From positions 43,328,806 to 43,392,805 of the forward strand of contig CM048848.1 of assembly GCA_026545225.1 (NCBI GenBank): a stretch of DNA of 64,000 bases, written 5' to 3'. Within the stretch, counting starts at the first letter, position 1; every line of letters begins with the position of its first letter. The notes below the pieces were generated by a model. The model saw only the letters and a list, made by a program, of their open reading frames with translations, had not been told where the DNA came from and ran no database searches. Below, piece by piece: positions 46,536 through 57,900 of the stretch. This DNA comes from Cornus controversa. Lineage: Eukaryota > Streptophyta > Magnoliopsida > Cornales > Cornaceae. The position numbers and the translations under genes were made by a program.

Positions 46536-49500
46536 TGAAATACCCCCAAAAAATTTCGCGCATGAGGTGGCCAGTCTCATACACAAAACCTGGAAGATAC
46601 ATACAACTGGTAGCAACAAGCATAGAATACAAAAGATATAATGAACAATTTTCTTTTAGCATAAAAGAAAGTTCCTCTGAATTAAAACAACCGCTAACTA
46701 AACAAGTATATGTCCGGTAATACAATTTGGAAGTCCTGTAACCCAAGGACCCCTTAACCAGAATGAACCAAAGTTTTTAATTCTAAAATTAATACCAACA
46801 ATCAAAGTCTAAAAAGGTTATAGTATGACTCTTGACGAAGACAAGTTCCTACCCTGTAACTGATGAGATGAGACGTCTGCTACAACCAAACCCTAAAACT
46901 CTATCCTCGCGGTGGAACCTGTCTGAAACCTGAAATATCAACAAAGTGGGTTAAATCCACGAGCAAGTTCTATCTACTACATCCCAATCAGAGAACCAAT
47001 ACACATACCCTCAATGTGAGGAACACAAAATAAGTTCATAGATTTAACATACAAGTTATTCTTTTATCTAGTTTCATGTTTCCAAAACAATAGTCAACAT
47101 TTATAATATTTCACCCAAACCTTTATTATGCAAACGTGAACACATTCCTTACGTTCAGCAGAAGTAAACATAACATACAATGCTATCAAGTTTAAGCAAT
47201 CCTAACATGTCACCATTTTATCCTTTGATACCTTAACAGGTATAGGTACATATACCTACTGGTCATTCCCTACCTAGTTCATGTTTTCAGAAATCAAAAT
47301 CATCTTATACGTTATCCCAACGAACCCTTACCATTCAACAATGAACACATTCTTTAAGTTCAAAATAAAGAAAACATATGCATACATGTATAGATACCTT
47401 ATTAGGTGTGGGCGATCTTGACACGCCAAATAAAATGTATAGATACCTTATTAGGTATGGACGATCCTGACACGCCGGGCAATCCTTACATGCCAAATAA
47501 AATACATAGATACCTTATTAGGTATGGGCGATCCTGACACGCCGGGCAATCCTTATATGCCAAATAAAATACATAGATACCTTATTAGGTATAGGCGATC
47601 CTGACACGTCGGGCAATCCTTACATGCCAAATAAAATACATAGATACCTTATTAGGTATGGGCGATCCTGACACGCCGGGCAATCCTTACATGCCAAAAT
47701 AAAATGTATAGATACATTCCAATATGCAATACAAAATAACAAGGTGCATTATAATTTAATTTGCACAAATCGTTATTTTAAATCATCCAACATGAAATTA
47801 TCATCATAAGATAAATCGTTCACAAGTAGACTATAATCAAGTATTTGATGGGCATTTATATCCTTAAAGAAAATTACATTCAAGTAAATCAAATAACTCA
47901 AACATCCATTAAAGAAGCAATTTCCCAACTCAACCTTCAATGTACTCAAATATATGAGGGAGTCTAAACCTAACTTTTATCTAGGTTTTGGGCATATTCT
48001 ACTGCTAAGAACCCTATTAAATCATGCTGGAATTTCCTAGAATTTTTGAGAATTTAAAAAAAATATTATTCTAGCAAAAAGAAAATAAACATAATTCGAG
48101 GCATACTTTCACAACCAACACAATCACAAGCGAGACTCATTTTGACATGAAATTTAAAATCCAAGTGCATTTTAATCCTATAAAGTTACCTAAATTTTTC
48201 TAGAATTTTCTGGAATTTTAAAATATTTTCTAAAAATAAAAGAAGGTGAAAATCCAACTTTTAGACACTTTAAAAATAAATTGAATAACAAGGAAAGATT
48301 ATTTTGAGTTGAAAATTTAAACCCAAGTGTATTTATCCTCCAGAGAATTACAGTAAAAATTTGGGAATTTTTGGGATTATAAAAGTATTTTCTAAAATTA
48401 CAGAATGTGAAAAACCCAACTTTTGGACACTTTAAAAATCAATTGAACAACAAAGAAAGATCATTTTGAGTTGAAAATTTAAACCCAAGTGTATTTAGCC
48501 TTCAGAGAGCTACAGTAAAAATTTCGGAAGTTTTGGAAATTTCTAACTATTTTCTAAAATTAAAGAGGCTAAAAAATCCAGTTTTTAGACATTTTAAAAA
48601 TTAATTTAAAGACAATGATAAATAATTTTGATATGAAATTTAAACCCCAAGCCCCTTAAGCTCCCAGGAAGTTGGCATAAAATTTTGGAAATTTTTAGAA
48701 TTATAAAAGTATTTTTAAAAATGATTTTTCCAGATTTCCAAGTTTTCCTAAAAATTTCAAAAATACAAAATAAATATCAAAACAATTCGGAATGGGCCCA
48801 TATTGGACCCAAAGGTGGGCCCCCGCGAGTGGGGCCCGAAAACAATTTCCCGGCCACCGGCGCCGGAGGCACGCTCCCCCACGCGCCAGCGAACGCGTGA
48901 CCCCTTTTTTTTTTTTCCTTCTTCCCCGGCTGAGGCTCCAGCGGCCAACAATGGAGGCCGAGCTTCCCGATCACTTTCCGATCACTTCCGAGCACCGAAT
49001 CTCGCATATGAATATACCATTGAACTCATATCGATCTAAGCTACGTATTGGTACCAAAATTATCCCCTCTCGCGGACTAAATCAAAAACGCCCAATTTCA
49101 AGTTTCAAAAATCTAAAATTTTAAACTCAATTTTCCGTCAATCTACCCAACGATTCATAACGAAACTTTCAAGGATTGTTCTAGGAAGTAAGATCTACCT
49201 TTTAATCGGAACAAAATCCCTCAAAAATGATAAACACAGTAGACCCAAATTTCATGTTCGTATATATATACACCCGCCTATACAATCATATATACATATG
49301 CAAAAATACTTTAAAACAGTACCAAAACTCCAAAATCCTAATGTTTAATTCACAGAATTATTTCTTAGCATGCAAAATCATTTAATTTCATAATTAAATG
49401 CATACAAATTTCTAGCAACATGTCTATACAATTAGCATAATTAATTCTCATAAAATTTATCAACAGAGAAAAAAACATACAATTATATACAAATTTTCAA

Positions 49501-50177
49501 AATAAACACAATCCTCAAACCTAGACTATGCATACGGATTCAAAGGGGAAGAGAAGAATCAAACTTACCTCTTTGACTAATCAACTTGTTCACCCGATCG
49601 TCACTCCCTTCTCTCTTTCGTTTACTCCCTCAGTTCTGTGCGTAAAGCAACGGCAAAAACCCTAATTTCTTCTTTTTCCTTTTTGTCTTAATTATTATTC
49701 TATTATTGATTTTTTTTTCTAAAACTAAATAAAATCAAAAAATAATAATACCAGCAATAATAATATAATTATAACCCTGGCCCAACATTTTAAACATAAT
49801 CTTAGCCCAATCATTCCAATCCAAATTCCTCCCTAGCCCAAACCAAAGCATTTAAAAGATTTAAATAAACAACACATAATAAATAACAATTCACATAAAA
49901 TGATAAAAATAAATAAATAAACAGAGAAGTTTACATAAAATGATTGGAATCTATAAAATATAACAATCCACATAAAATGATAACATTCAAATTTATCAAT
50001 TCACATGAAATGATAAAATGCATATAAAGGAAAATCAACTCACATAAAACGATAAAATATAGAGACAATGCATTTCACATGAATTAATAAAAATAAAAAT
50101 AAAATAATAATAATAATAATATATAGCAATTCAAATTTCTTTAAAATAATTGCCGTCCAAATTTTCAGGGTATTACA
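46536..50177 (-). mobile_element. Solo LTR, Ty3/gypsy, 3.64 kb, clean ends
   Basis: Starts TGAAATACCCCCAAAA and ends TTTTCAGGGTATTACA, with 5-bp duplication ATGCC at 46531-46535 and 50178-50182. Closely similar along its length to the solo LTR at 19080-22552, with the same GC-rich patch (48790-48990) and a longer tandem array. Same orientation as the 14026 LTR. It has no internal region, so it is an LTR-LTR recombination product. It is nested in the Mutator-like element and so is younger than it. Confidence 0.9.
47393..47710. repeat. 67-bp tandem array, 5 units, inside the solo LTR
   Basis: The word 'attagg' falls at 47401, 47450, 47517, 47584 and 47651: one short first unit (49 bp, lacking 'gggcaatccttacatgcc') and then 67-bp units. 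The sister LTR at 19080 has three units, so the copy number changes quickly. Confidence 0.92.
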
Positions 50178-50591
50178 ATGCCATCTTGTACGCAATTTGT
50201 TACAGAATTTCGGTAAAGACAAAATTTGGTTTGTTTATAACCAAAGTCAACCCAAGTTATGGTTTAGATTTGATGGGCCCAATCCAAAAGAAATCCAGTA
50301 GTTGAAATTTAAGCTTAAATAGGATTGTTTGTTTATAGTCCCATTTCAATATCAGTCTAATGTTCATCGGAAAGGGAAAATGTTAAATTAAGTTTGGAGG
50401 GTAATTTGGGTATAAAAATTATTTTTTGGATGATGTCAGCCAAAAGATTTTTCGGTGGCCTGAAATAGCGACCGGAGGTGGTCAAAGTGCTCATAATTTT
50501 ATAAAGCAAGAGATGATAGTGTAATTTTGCAAACGTGAGGGGTCAAAGTAAAATAAAGACAAAATACATGGGGTCTAAATGTAAATTACCC

Positions 50592-52066
50592 TTTTATTTA
50601 TATATACAAAAGTATATATAATATATATGTATTGTATAAATGTATATATACAATATATAAAGCATCAATAGTTTTTAGTGGCTTGACTAGACTTAAGCTT
50701 ATGCTTCCAAAGTAATCAATTAACCTGTTATTAATTAGTTATTTAAATAAATTTTCTTATTAAACTTTCCTAACAAGGACAGAAAAAGATTAAGCTAAAA
50801 TTGAAAAAGCTTTCAATTAAACAATTAGACTCTTAATTTATAGACAAATACAAAATTCATGTAGTAATATTACAAATTAATAATTAAGCAAAATTTGGAA
50901 TACGTTATGCATATTAACATATCAGTTATCAATCTATCATTATTTTCAATTATATAATTGTACGAATATAATAATTCAAAAATAATACTTCTAATTCATT
51001 AGTCCTTTATACCAATTTTTGCTTCCCTGATCACTAATTAGATTGAACCCATACAAGACTTTCAACTACCCTAAAAAAATAAGCTTTGTTTGATAAGTAT
51101 TTATCTATCAAATAAAGTACAACTACTTCTTTTTTTTTCTTCTTTGAAACCCATATAAAAAATTATTTCCCAATCCAAGGAACAAGATTGAAATTAAATG
51201 TTGGAATCATTAATCTGTTCTAGTTTAGATTGCTAACCGATCAATTAATGGGTCCAATATAACCAAACACTTAAAATTAACACCCTTCCCTTCTCTCACC
51301 AAATTCTTGAAACAAAAACTTCTGATTTTATAATGTATGTATATCAGTATATAAGAGTATTGGAAGTGGGCCTATTTTATTAATCTTTGATTGTATTCAC
51401 CGGAATGCCCCTGTTTTTACTATGTACTATATTTTCTTATGCAATGAAATGACACACATTTAGAAAAAAATAAAAAATAAAAAAATAAGAGTTTTGAAGA
51501 ATGACAAAATAGAATTTAGGATTTTTTTAATTAAGAAAGAGAAAGATATAATTGATATAAAAGTAAAGTAGTCTAAGTAGACTCAGTGGAAGACTATATT
51601 AGGAATTGAATTGATATAAAAGGGATTAGTGTGTGTGTGTTTATATTCATGATGTGCATGTGCTATTGAGATTTTGGATGAGTTTCTAAAGGCCCAATAG
51701 CCAATGAAGAATTGGGTTTGGGGGAGTTTATTAGTATTGAGTTTCTAAAGGCCAATGGCTAATGAAAAATTGGGTTTGGGAGGGTTTATTAGTATTGAGT
51801 TTCTAAAGGCCCAATGGCCAATGAAGAATTGGGTTTGGGTGGGTTTGGAGGTTTATTAGTATTGAGTTTCTAAAGGCCCAATGGCTAATGCAGAATTAGG
51901 TTTGGGGGGGCCATGGCCCCTGCTACCCACTGCCTCCGTCCCTGATTCTAGGTCCACTGTTTTTACTCAAATAGTCTGGATTGAATTGGACCATTAAGTA
52001 TCGGATCATTCAAAACCATCTAATAATTTCTTTTAAACAAGTTAGAATTCGGGTTCATAGTATAAT
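50592..52066. other. Intergenic, no gene; contains a tandem array
   Basis: AT-rich. A 9-bp host duplication of the Mutator-like element starts it. A four-unit array is at 51664-51935. No convincing reading frames or element ends otherwise. Confidence 0.4.
51664..51935. repeat. Minisatellite, 58-67 bp x 4
   Basis: 'gagtttctaaaggcccaatgg' starts units at 51680, 51739, 51797 and 51864, each continuing 'gaagaattgggtttggg' and 'tttattagtatt'. The last unit grades into 'ggccatggcccctgc'. Units differ by a few bases and one insertion. Confidence 0.9.
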
Positions 52067-53332
52067 CGGTAAAATGCTCTAACATCCCCCCAGGTTTATG
52101 TTTATTACCTACGGAGAATACTTGGCCTTTGACTGAGGTCAACCTCCCCCAAGTTTCGTAAACTATACCCTGACACCCCAAATGTTAGTTGGCTGTCAAG
52201 TCAACTAATTTGAAAAGTTAAAATGCCAACCCTTCCTGTTTGAATGTACAATTTTATCCTCAATTAGTTGGACATTTATACCCTTTTGCATCTTACTAAA
52301 ATCTCTCCCATTTGCTTTAATTAATATTTTTAATTAATACTAAACACATTAATTAATATTAAAATCAAATTATATAATCATACATAATAAAACCCTAACC
52401 CTAATTTCAGTTCATCACCAGCGCACACCGAGCTCACCAATTATGAATCAGGGTTGGGTTTTCTTCAAGCATATATGTTTTATGAAATGATCAGCGGTCT
52501 CATTTATGCTATGCCCCGCATCGTGTTCGTGTATCTTTATTAAGCTTTCTTCATTTCAGCGCTATGGGAATGTCTTTCGCTTATTTTTCAAGCGTCTATA
52601 GAAGGATTGATAGCAAATAGAGGGGAAGTGGGTTAACCTCATTTCTTGGCTGACTCATTTATTTCCCTCATTTCTTCATCCACCATTGAATTGGAAGTTG
52701 CAGAAACACCATGATGGTCTCTGGCGCACCCCTAGCCCCCCACGACACTCCCATTCCAAGCTACGCCTACTGAGCAAAGTGCATTGCAATTTCCTCTTTT
52801 GTGGACGCACCGGAGTATGACTCGGGACGGGATAGAGGGGAAGTGGGTTAACCTCATTTCTTGGCTGACTCATTTATTTCCCTCATTTCTTCATCCACCA
52901 TTGAATTAGAAGTTGCAGAATCACCCATGATGGTCACTAAAATAAAATCAAAATGGTGGTGACATGGAGTGCTTTCTTGATAATGGTGGTGATTTGGGTT
53001 GGGAGTTGCAGAAATTTGGTCGTGACTGTGGCGGTGGCGTGAGTTTAAGGGAAGAAGAAGATGGGCAGTGTTAATCAAGGGTATTTAGGACATTTCATAT
53101 AGGAGGGCCTACGTCATCGATTACGTCAATAAGTTCAATTACAAAACTATTAAATATAAAAGGGTAAATTGGTAAAATCATTTAAACCGTCAGTTTTTAA
53201 TGGGTGTTAACTCTGACTGGGGGTGTTAGGGTATGGTTTACGAACCTGGGGGAGGTTGACCTCAATCAAAGACACAAGTATTCTCCGTGGGTAATAAACG
53301 AAAACCTAGGGGGGTGTTAGAGCATTTTACCC
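52067..53332. mobile_element. Second Mutator-like element, about 130-bp inverted ends
   Basis: Left CGGTAAAATGCTCTAACATC; right in reverse GGGTAAAATGCTCTAACACC. The pairing continues through 'ggagaatacttg' and 'gaggtcaacctcccccaa' for about 130 bases. The 9-bp repeat TAGTATAAT flanks it (52058-52066 and 53333-53341). The interior (52390-53080) is GC-richer, with no transposase and with a 100-bp internal direct repeat. Class: Pack-MULE or long-ended MITE. On the minus strand 52854-53078 gives a His/Pro-rich ORF containing MVDEEMREINESAKK; I do not recognise it. Confidence 0.88.
52618..52932. repeat. Direct repeat (about 100 bp, offset 215) in the second Mutator-like element
   Basis: Bases about 52618-52716 and 52833-52932 share 'aggggaagtgggttaacctc', 'atttcttcatccaccattga' and 'aagttgcagaa', with only a few differences, so the duplication is recent. 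Both copies contain, on the minus strand, the same MVDEEMREINES text. Confidence 0.85.
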
Positions 53333-53749
53333 TAGTATAATTGATCATCTACTATTCTTAAGAGAGATTCTGATTGATAATATGATTCACATCTTGTAGA
53401 ATGGTGCAAGCCACTCCACGGGCCCCACATTGCAAAAGTCACTTGCCCTCTAAATGTGGAAGGGCAAGTGGCATGCGAAATAGTCATGTAATTTTATTTT
53501 ATTTTTCTCTGCATTTGTTCTCTTAAAAAAAAAAAACATTAGCTCATGCTTTAAAATAAAGAGGATAGTAAAAATAATAATTTTATTTTGTAAATTCATT
53601 TAAATTTTTTGATAAATAAATAAAATAAATAAATAAAATAATGAAGTGGAATGTGAGAAAGTGAACCAAGTGGATGATTTTTCAAAAATAGGTAGTTATC
53701 CATTTGTTCAAAAAGTGTTAACGTGACAGTTGACACTTGCGGAGAGCAA
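53333..53749. other. Intergenic, no gene seen
   Basis: AT-rich; A-runs and an (AATA)n-type stretch at about 53610-53640. The words 'gcaagccactccacgggcccc' and 'ggcaagtggca' at 53406-53475 form a weak inverted pair. Confidence 0.35.
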
Positions 53750-55090
53750 AAATGGCTCTTGCCATAGATTTTTTTTTTTTCCGAACATGGATGTTCTTAG
53801 GAAATTTTTTTTTTTTATCTACATATAAAGTTAAAATTAAAAATGCATCAAATATCAAAAAGTATTGCATGAAATATCAACTTAACAAAAATAATTACCA
53901 ATACAAAAAATATACATTTTTAGTCTCAAAAGCCCTCAGCAAATTACTATTCATCTTCTTTCTCAGAAAAGTCCCAAATCACTGTTCATCTTCTTCACAA
54001 AAACCTTAAATATGAGATTTCTTAATTCATTAACACTAACACACAGACACAAACATATTATGAAAAAAGGAATGCATAGAGGTGGAGATTCGAGAATGAA
54101 GATGCTTGTGGAACTAACTTTGATCGGATCTTGGGTTTGGATGATGGCACCACCTCCAATGTCCATGTCTGTGTTGCACTCCTTTTTTTCAACCATCATC
54201 ACCTCCCCGATTCTCTACCAATTCTTGCTAGCTGGGTTTACAAATTCTGTTTGAGATATTAAAGTTTTTAATGGTGAAGAGAATTTAGAAGAAAATGGTG
54301 ATAACACCGACTTAATATTTTTACTTCACATAGTGACAATTTTACTTCACAGTTGTGACAGATTCACTTCCTGTTCGTCACCGATACATAAATCTTGATT
54401 AGTCTTTGAAATAGCAATATACATATAGAGATATGTATATGAGTGTATATATAGAAAGAGAATAGTAGGAGTGAAGCCATAATTGGATAGAGAGAATATA
54501 GAGATAAAGAGATAAAAGGGTAGTTGGGTTTGTAGGTTTTGTTTGAAAGAGCAGAATGAAGATTGATGAAATCAAAGGAGGTATCAAAGTCTTCAATGGT
54601 GAAGAGAATTCAAAAGAAAATGGTGATAATGTCAACGTGACATTTTTACTTCACATAGTGACAGTTTTACTTCATGAAAGTCATCAATACATAAACCTAG
54701 ATCAGTTTTTGGAATTGCTCAATTTATGTGTGTGTGTGTGTAGAGAGAGAAGAGTAAGAGTGAAAACCCTGATTGAATAAAGAGAATATAGAGATGGAGA
54801 GAGAATGGGGTAGTTGGGTTTGCTGGTGGGTTATCGGATAGGTGGTTTGGCAGTGGGTTGCCGGAGAGGAGGGGAGAGAGAAAGAGGAAATTGGGAATAG
54901 TGGTAATTTTGATCTAAGTGTATGTGTCCTTGTCAAATACGAAATTATTATTATTAAGTTGATGTATTTACAAATACTTTTTGTTAAGTTGATATTTCAT
55001 GTATTTTTACTTTTAGACTTCAAAGGTAGACAAAAATTAAATTTTTTCATGTTCTCAAGAGCGAGTGGTGATAGATCTCCGAAAATCCTT
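53750..55090. mobile_element. Probable foldback or Mutator-like element with internal repeats
   Basis: The left text 'catgaaatatcaacttaacaaaaa' (53868-53891, split here) is matched in reverse on the right (about 54960-55000), as are neighbouring words ('tttttatctacat' and its reverse 'aggtagacaaaaattaa'), giving inverted arms of about 120 bases. The interior has a 280-bp direct repeat (54240-54540 and 54560-54830). I could not find a clean terminal duplication, so limits are approximate. Confidence 0.5.
54240..54830. repeat. Direct repeat of about 280 bp, two copies
   Basis: Shared words in order: 'ttcaatggtgaagagaatt', 'gaaaatggtgataa', 'atttttacttcacatagtgaca', 'gagaatatagagat', 'ggtagttgggtttg'. 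Copies about 54255-54540 and 54575-54830. The minus-strand ORFs predicted across them are not conserved between the copies. Confidence 0.8.
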
Positions 55091-55318
55091 GGATGTATCA
55101 TTATTCTGTTCTTAATGATCTAGTTCTAGCTTCTTACAATATCAAAATAATGACACATGACTCGTAGGCTGACACGTAATCTGCTATATATATATATATA
55201 TATAAGTGTCACAATTTTATTTTATTTTACGAATTTTAACTCGAATATATGTGGCCGAAGATAATATCATAAAAATTTCGTGTATGAGAAAATCCCATCA
55301 ATAATAACTTACCATTTA

Positions 55319-55354
<36 letters not shown>

Positions 55355-55569
55355 TTTCCCGAAAAATTGTCATCAACGTTGCCACGTCTACTGTTTTGCT
55401 ACCATTTTAGAGATCGCCACTACTCAATCGCAGGGGGTAATATACCACCCGACGAAATCGTTGAGATCAGGCTAGGGCTCTATGCATTCGACGATATCGC
55501 TGGTGGTAAGATCTCGCTACCTTGGTTTCATTAGGGTTCTTTGCACTCGACGAAATCGTAAGCTAGGGT
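55091..55569. other. Intergenic, (TA)n tracts and a GC-richer patch
   Basis: (TA) runs at 55187-55204 and 55322-55352. From about 55370 a patch reads with words typical of leader exons ('gctagggctctatgcattcgacgatatcg' repeated once as 'gggttctttgcactcgacgaaatcg'). It could be a gene leader fragment or the LTR 5' part of the copia fossil that follows. Confidence 0.35.
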
Positions 55570-57900
55570 TTTTGTTTTGATACCTCTTTATCTTACTCTA
55601 TAATGTGCCTATTCCAAAGTATGTTCCTCCTGGTAAAGTTGATTTGATTTTTCTTGGCTGCATTGCCCTGTTAGTGGCTCTATCTTGTATTGAAAAATAA
55701 TTCTTTTAGTACTTTAGTTTTGCATTTGTGATATGAATAAATTCTAATAAGATTATAAAATTGTGGAAGAAGCAAAAACAGTGGTAGAAAGAGGGGTAAC
55801 TGAATCAATATGCAAGGTTTAATTCCAGAATTCAATGAAACCATGTCTTTGATTATTGAAATAATTCAACTTTGATTATTGAATTTGAGATTTCTCCCTC
55901 TCTTCTCTCTCATCATTCTTGCTCTTCTCAACCCTTCAGTCTGTTCAACCTATCTTTTCAATCTGTCTTCTCACTCTCTTCGTCTATCTTCTCATCATCT
56001 TCTTCTTCTTCTAGTGTTCATCTTTTCTTCTGTCTTCTCATCCCCTGCCTTCCATCTGTTGTGCATCAAATTGGTATCACAACATTCTGGTCCTGCATCA
56101 ATTTGGTATCTGGGCACTATTTGTCTTACATCACAACTATAACTATAGCTACTGAAAAGCTAGGATGAGGACCTTTCCCAAATCTATTTATCAAAAGGTC
56201 TTGATTGCTATGGAGAATGGATATGAACGTTCAGTTAATTGACATTCAGTTAAAGAAGGACCAACATCAAAACCTAGGAAGAATTGGAGGAAGGAAGAAA
56301 TAGCAGAGGTTAATTATAATTCTAAAGCTCTAAATGATCTTTGTACTACTGTGTCCCCTTCTGAGTTTGCTAGGATCTGTACTTCTGCTAAAGAAGCTGG
56401 GGAAATCTTGGAAAAGGTTCACGAAGGTACTAATACTTTGAAGATTTCAAAGATTTAAATGCTTACAACTAATTTGAAGGTTTAAAAATGGAAGAATCTA
56501 TACCAAGCATGGTTCGTTGGACCGGCAGATTCATTTGAAACGGTGTCGGCCTATGCCGATACCAGTTCTGGCCGGTATAGTGGGTGGTACCCGCATTCAA
56601 GGTGAACCAGTCGGATTGCTACTGAACCGACAGTTTTTCCATAGAAACGGATTGAACCCAAGCTCTACATTTTAAATGAGGGTCACCATCCACCATGCCA
56701 AGTGTTGCTGTTGTGTATGATACTCCAACAATTATATATATACTATATTTAAAAATGGTATTCACTTAAAATAAAAAATCATAAATCTTTCTTTAAAAAT
56801 TCAATCTATTTTTTGTTTACAAGTATACACTAACACATTTATTTATCTTTTTTTTTTTTTATAAAAAAAATGCTACTTTTGACGTGTATCATATATTTTT
56901 AAAATTTTATTTTCTCTCCTTACATGTTATATGTGGTATGAATTTAATTTAATGCTATAATATGAGTATTTATTTATTTCATAATTAAGTTTATTTTTAT
57001 TCATTGGTTTCATAAAAATATATACTGAGCATTTTTAATAACGACAGTAACTTAGAATTCATTAATAAATCATTGCTTATGATAAGTGATCTTAAAAAAT
57101 TCAATAAACTCACCAAAATTCACTAAAAATCTATCTTTATCGAATTATGTTGTAAAAAGTCATTTATATGTGCATTTTGGTCATTATGTGCAAGTTTAAA
57201 AAAAAAATTCACCATTGTGATAACTGATTCCGTTACATTACACTGATACTGGCCGAGACCATTACACTGTGTTTGCGACTGCTAACCTTGATACTAAGTT
57301 AAATGATATTGTACATTGCAGCTATGTTCTAGGGGAGAAAATCCTTGAGAATGAAGTGGTTAAACAAAAACCAAGATCACTCTCTCTTAGATTTCTGTCA
57401 GAGGTCACTGCTATTGAATATAGTAAAGATGTAGATCCCATTAAAGTATGATCTGCTAGGTCCTTTGCAAACTTACGAGTAAATTGCATTTGAAGCTATT
57501 GGAGAAGAGAAAAATGAAAATTTGAGCACTGACAGTGATGAGCAAATTGCACTTTTAACTAGAAAGTTTAAGAATTTAGAAGAAATCTAGAGAGATGAAT
57601 TTCTAGGAAGGCAACTCCTCAAAGGAGAAAAGAAAACTTAGGAAAACTAAGAAAAATGAAATTGAATGCTGGAATTGTGGTGAGAGGGGTCTTGGCTAAT
57701 GATTGTCCAAAGAAAAAGAATAAAGATATAAAAAAAGAGAAAGTCTAGGACAATGGAAGCTACACTCTCGCATCCGTTGGAATCTGAAAGTGATTACTCA
57801 AATAGCGAAATTGAGAGATTGAAAGCTACATTCTCACACCTAAGGCTATAAGTATTCCCATTATGACATTTACAAGGGTTTCAACACCATCAGACTCCAA
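55570..57900 (+). mobile_element. Ty1/copia fossil: LTR end, primer site and gag part
   Basis: A pyrimidine-rich LTR end (about 55890-56068) precedes a primer-site-like TTGGTATCACAAC at 56070, resembling the initiator-Met-tRNA site. Gag text follows from about 56160: WRKEEIAEVNYNSKA, AKEAGEILEKVHEGTNTLK, then (57284-57450) VLGEKILENEVVK and SEVTAIEYSKDVDPIKV, and near 57670 a partial Cys-Cys-His zinc knuckle (ECWNCGE). The order and spacing are those of copia-type Gag in the SIRE/Maximus group. Protease, integrase and reverse transcriptase are absent. The gag is split by another insertion (about 56505-57267). Broken, old. Confidence 0.75.
56505..57267. mobile_element. Nested insertion in the copia gag (MITE-like)
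   Basis: The gag text stops near 56500 and resumes near 57270. The insert begins with GC-rich 'ggaccggcagattc', 'gtgtcggcctatgccgatacc' and 'ccggtatagtgggtgg', goes through AT-rich DNA, and ends with 'actgatactggccgagaccatt', whose reverse resembles the start. Inverted ends and target duplication are not clean. Confidence 0.5.

Larger units (their letters stand above)
45619..50591. mobile_element. Mutator-like element (Pack-MULE type), hosting a solo LTR
   Basis: The left end GAGTAATTTACACTTAAACC and the right end in reverse, GGGTAATTTACATTTAGACC, pair for about 80 bases, through the words 'tttgcaaaattacact'. The 9-bp repeat TTTTATTTA flanks it exactly (45610-45618 and 50592-50600). After subtraction of the 3.64 kb solo LTR at 46536 and its target duplication, the element is about 1.33 kb. 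Its interior, 45850-46530 and 50183-50510, is GC-richer than the surroundings, with 'ccaccacc' and 'cgtcgcca' runs that look like transduplicated exons, but no transposase. I could not identify a donor gene. Confidence 0.85.

Noticed and set aside
47393-47710. Regular direct repeats resembling a CRISPR array
   Set aside because: The 67-bp units have no unique spacers and lie inside a plant LTR; tandem repeat.
52385-52405. Telomere-like 'accctaaccctaa'
   Set aside because: Only two units, inside a Mutator-like element; chance or relic, not a telomeric tract.
54399-54936. Minus-strand ORFs rich in Ser, Leu and Thr
   Set aside because: They fall in the two copies of a direct repeat but are not conserved between them; low complexity.
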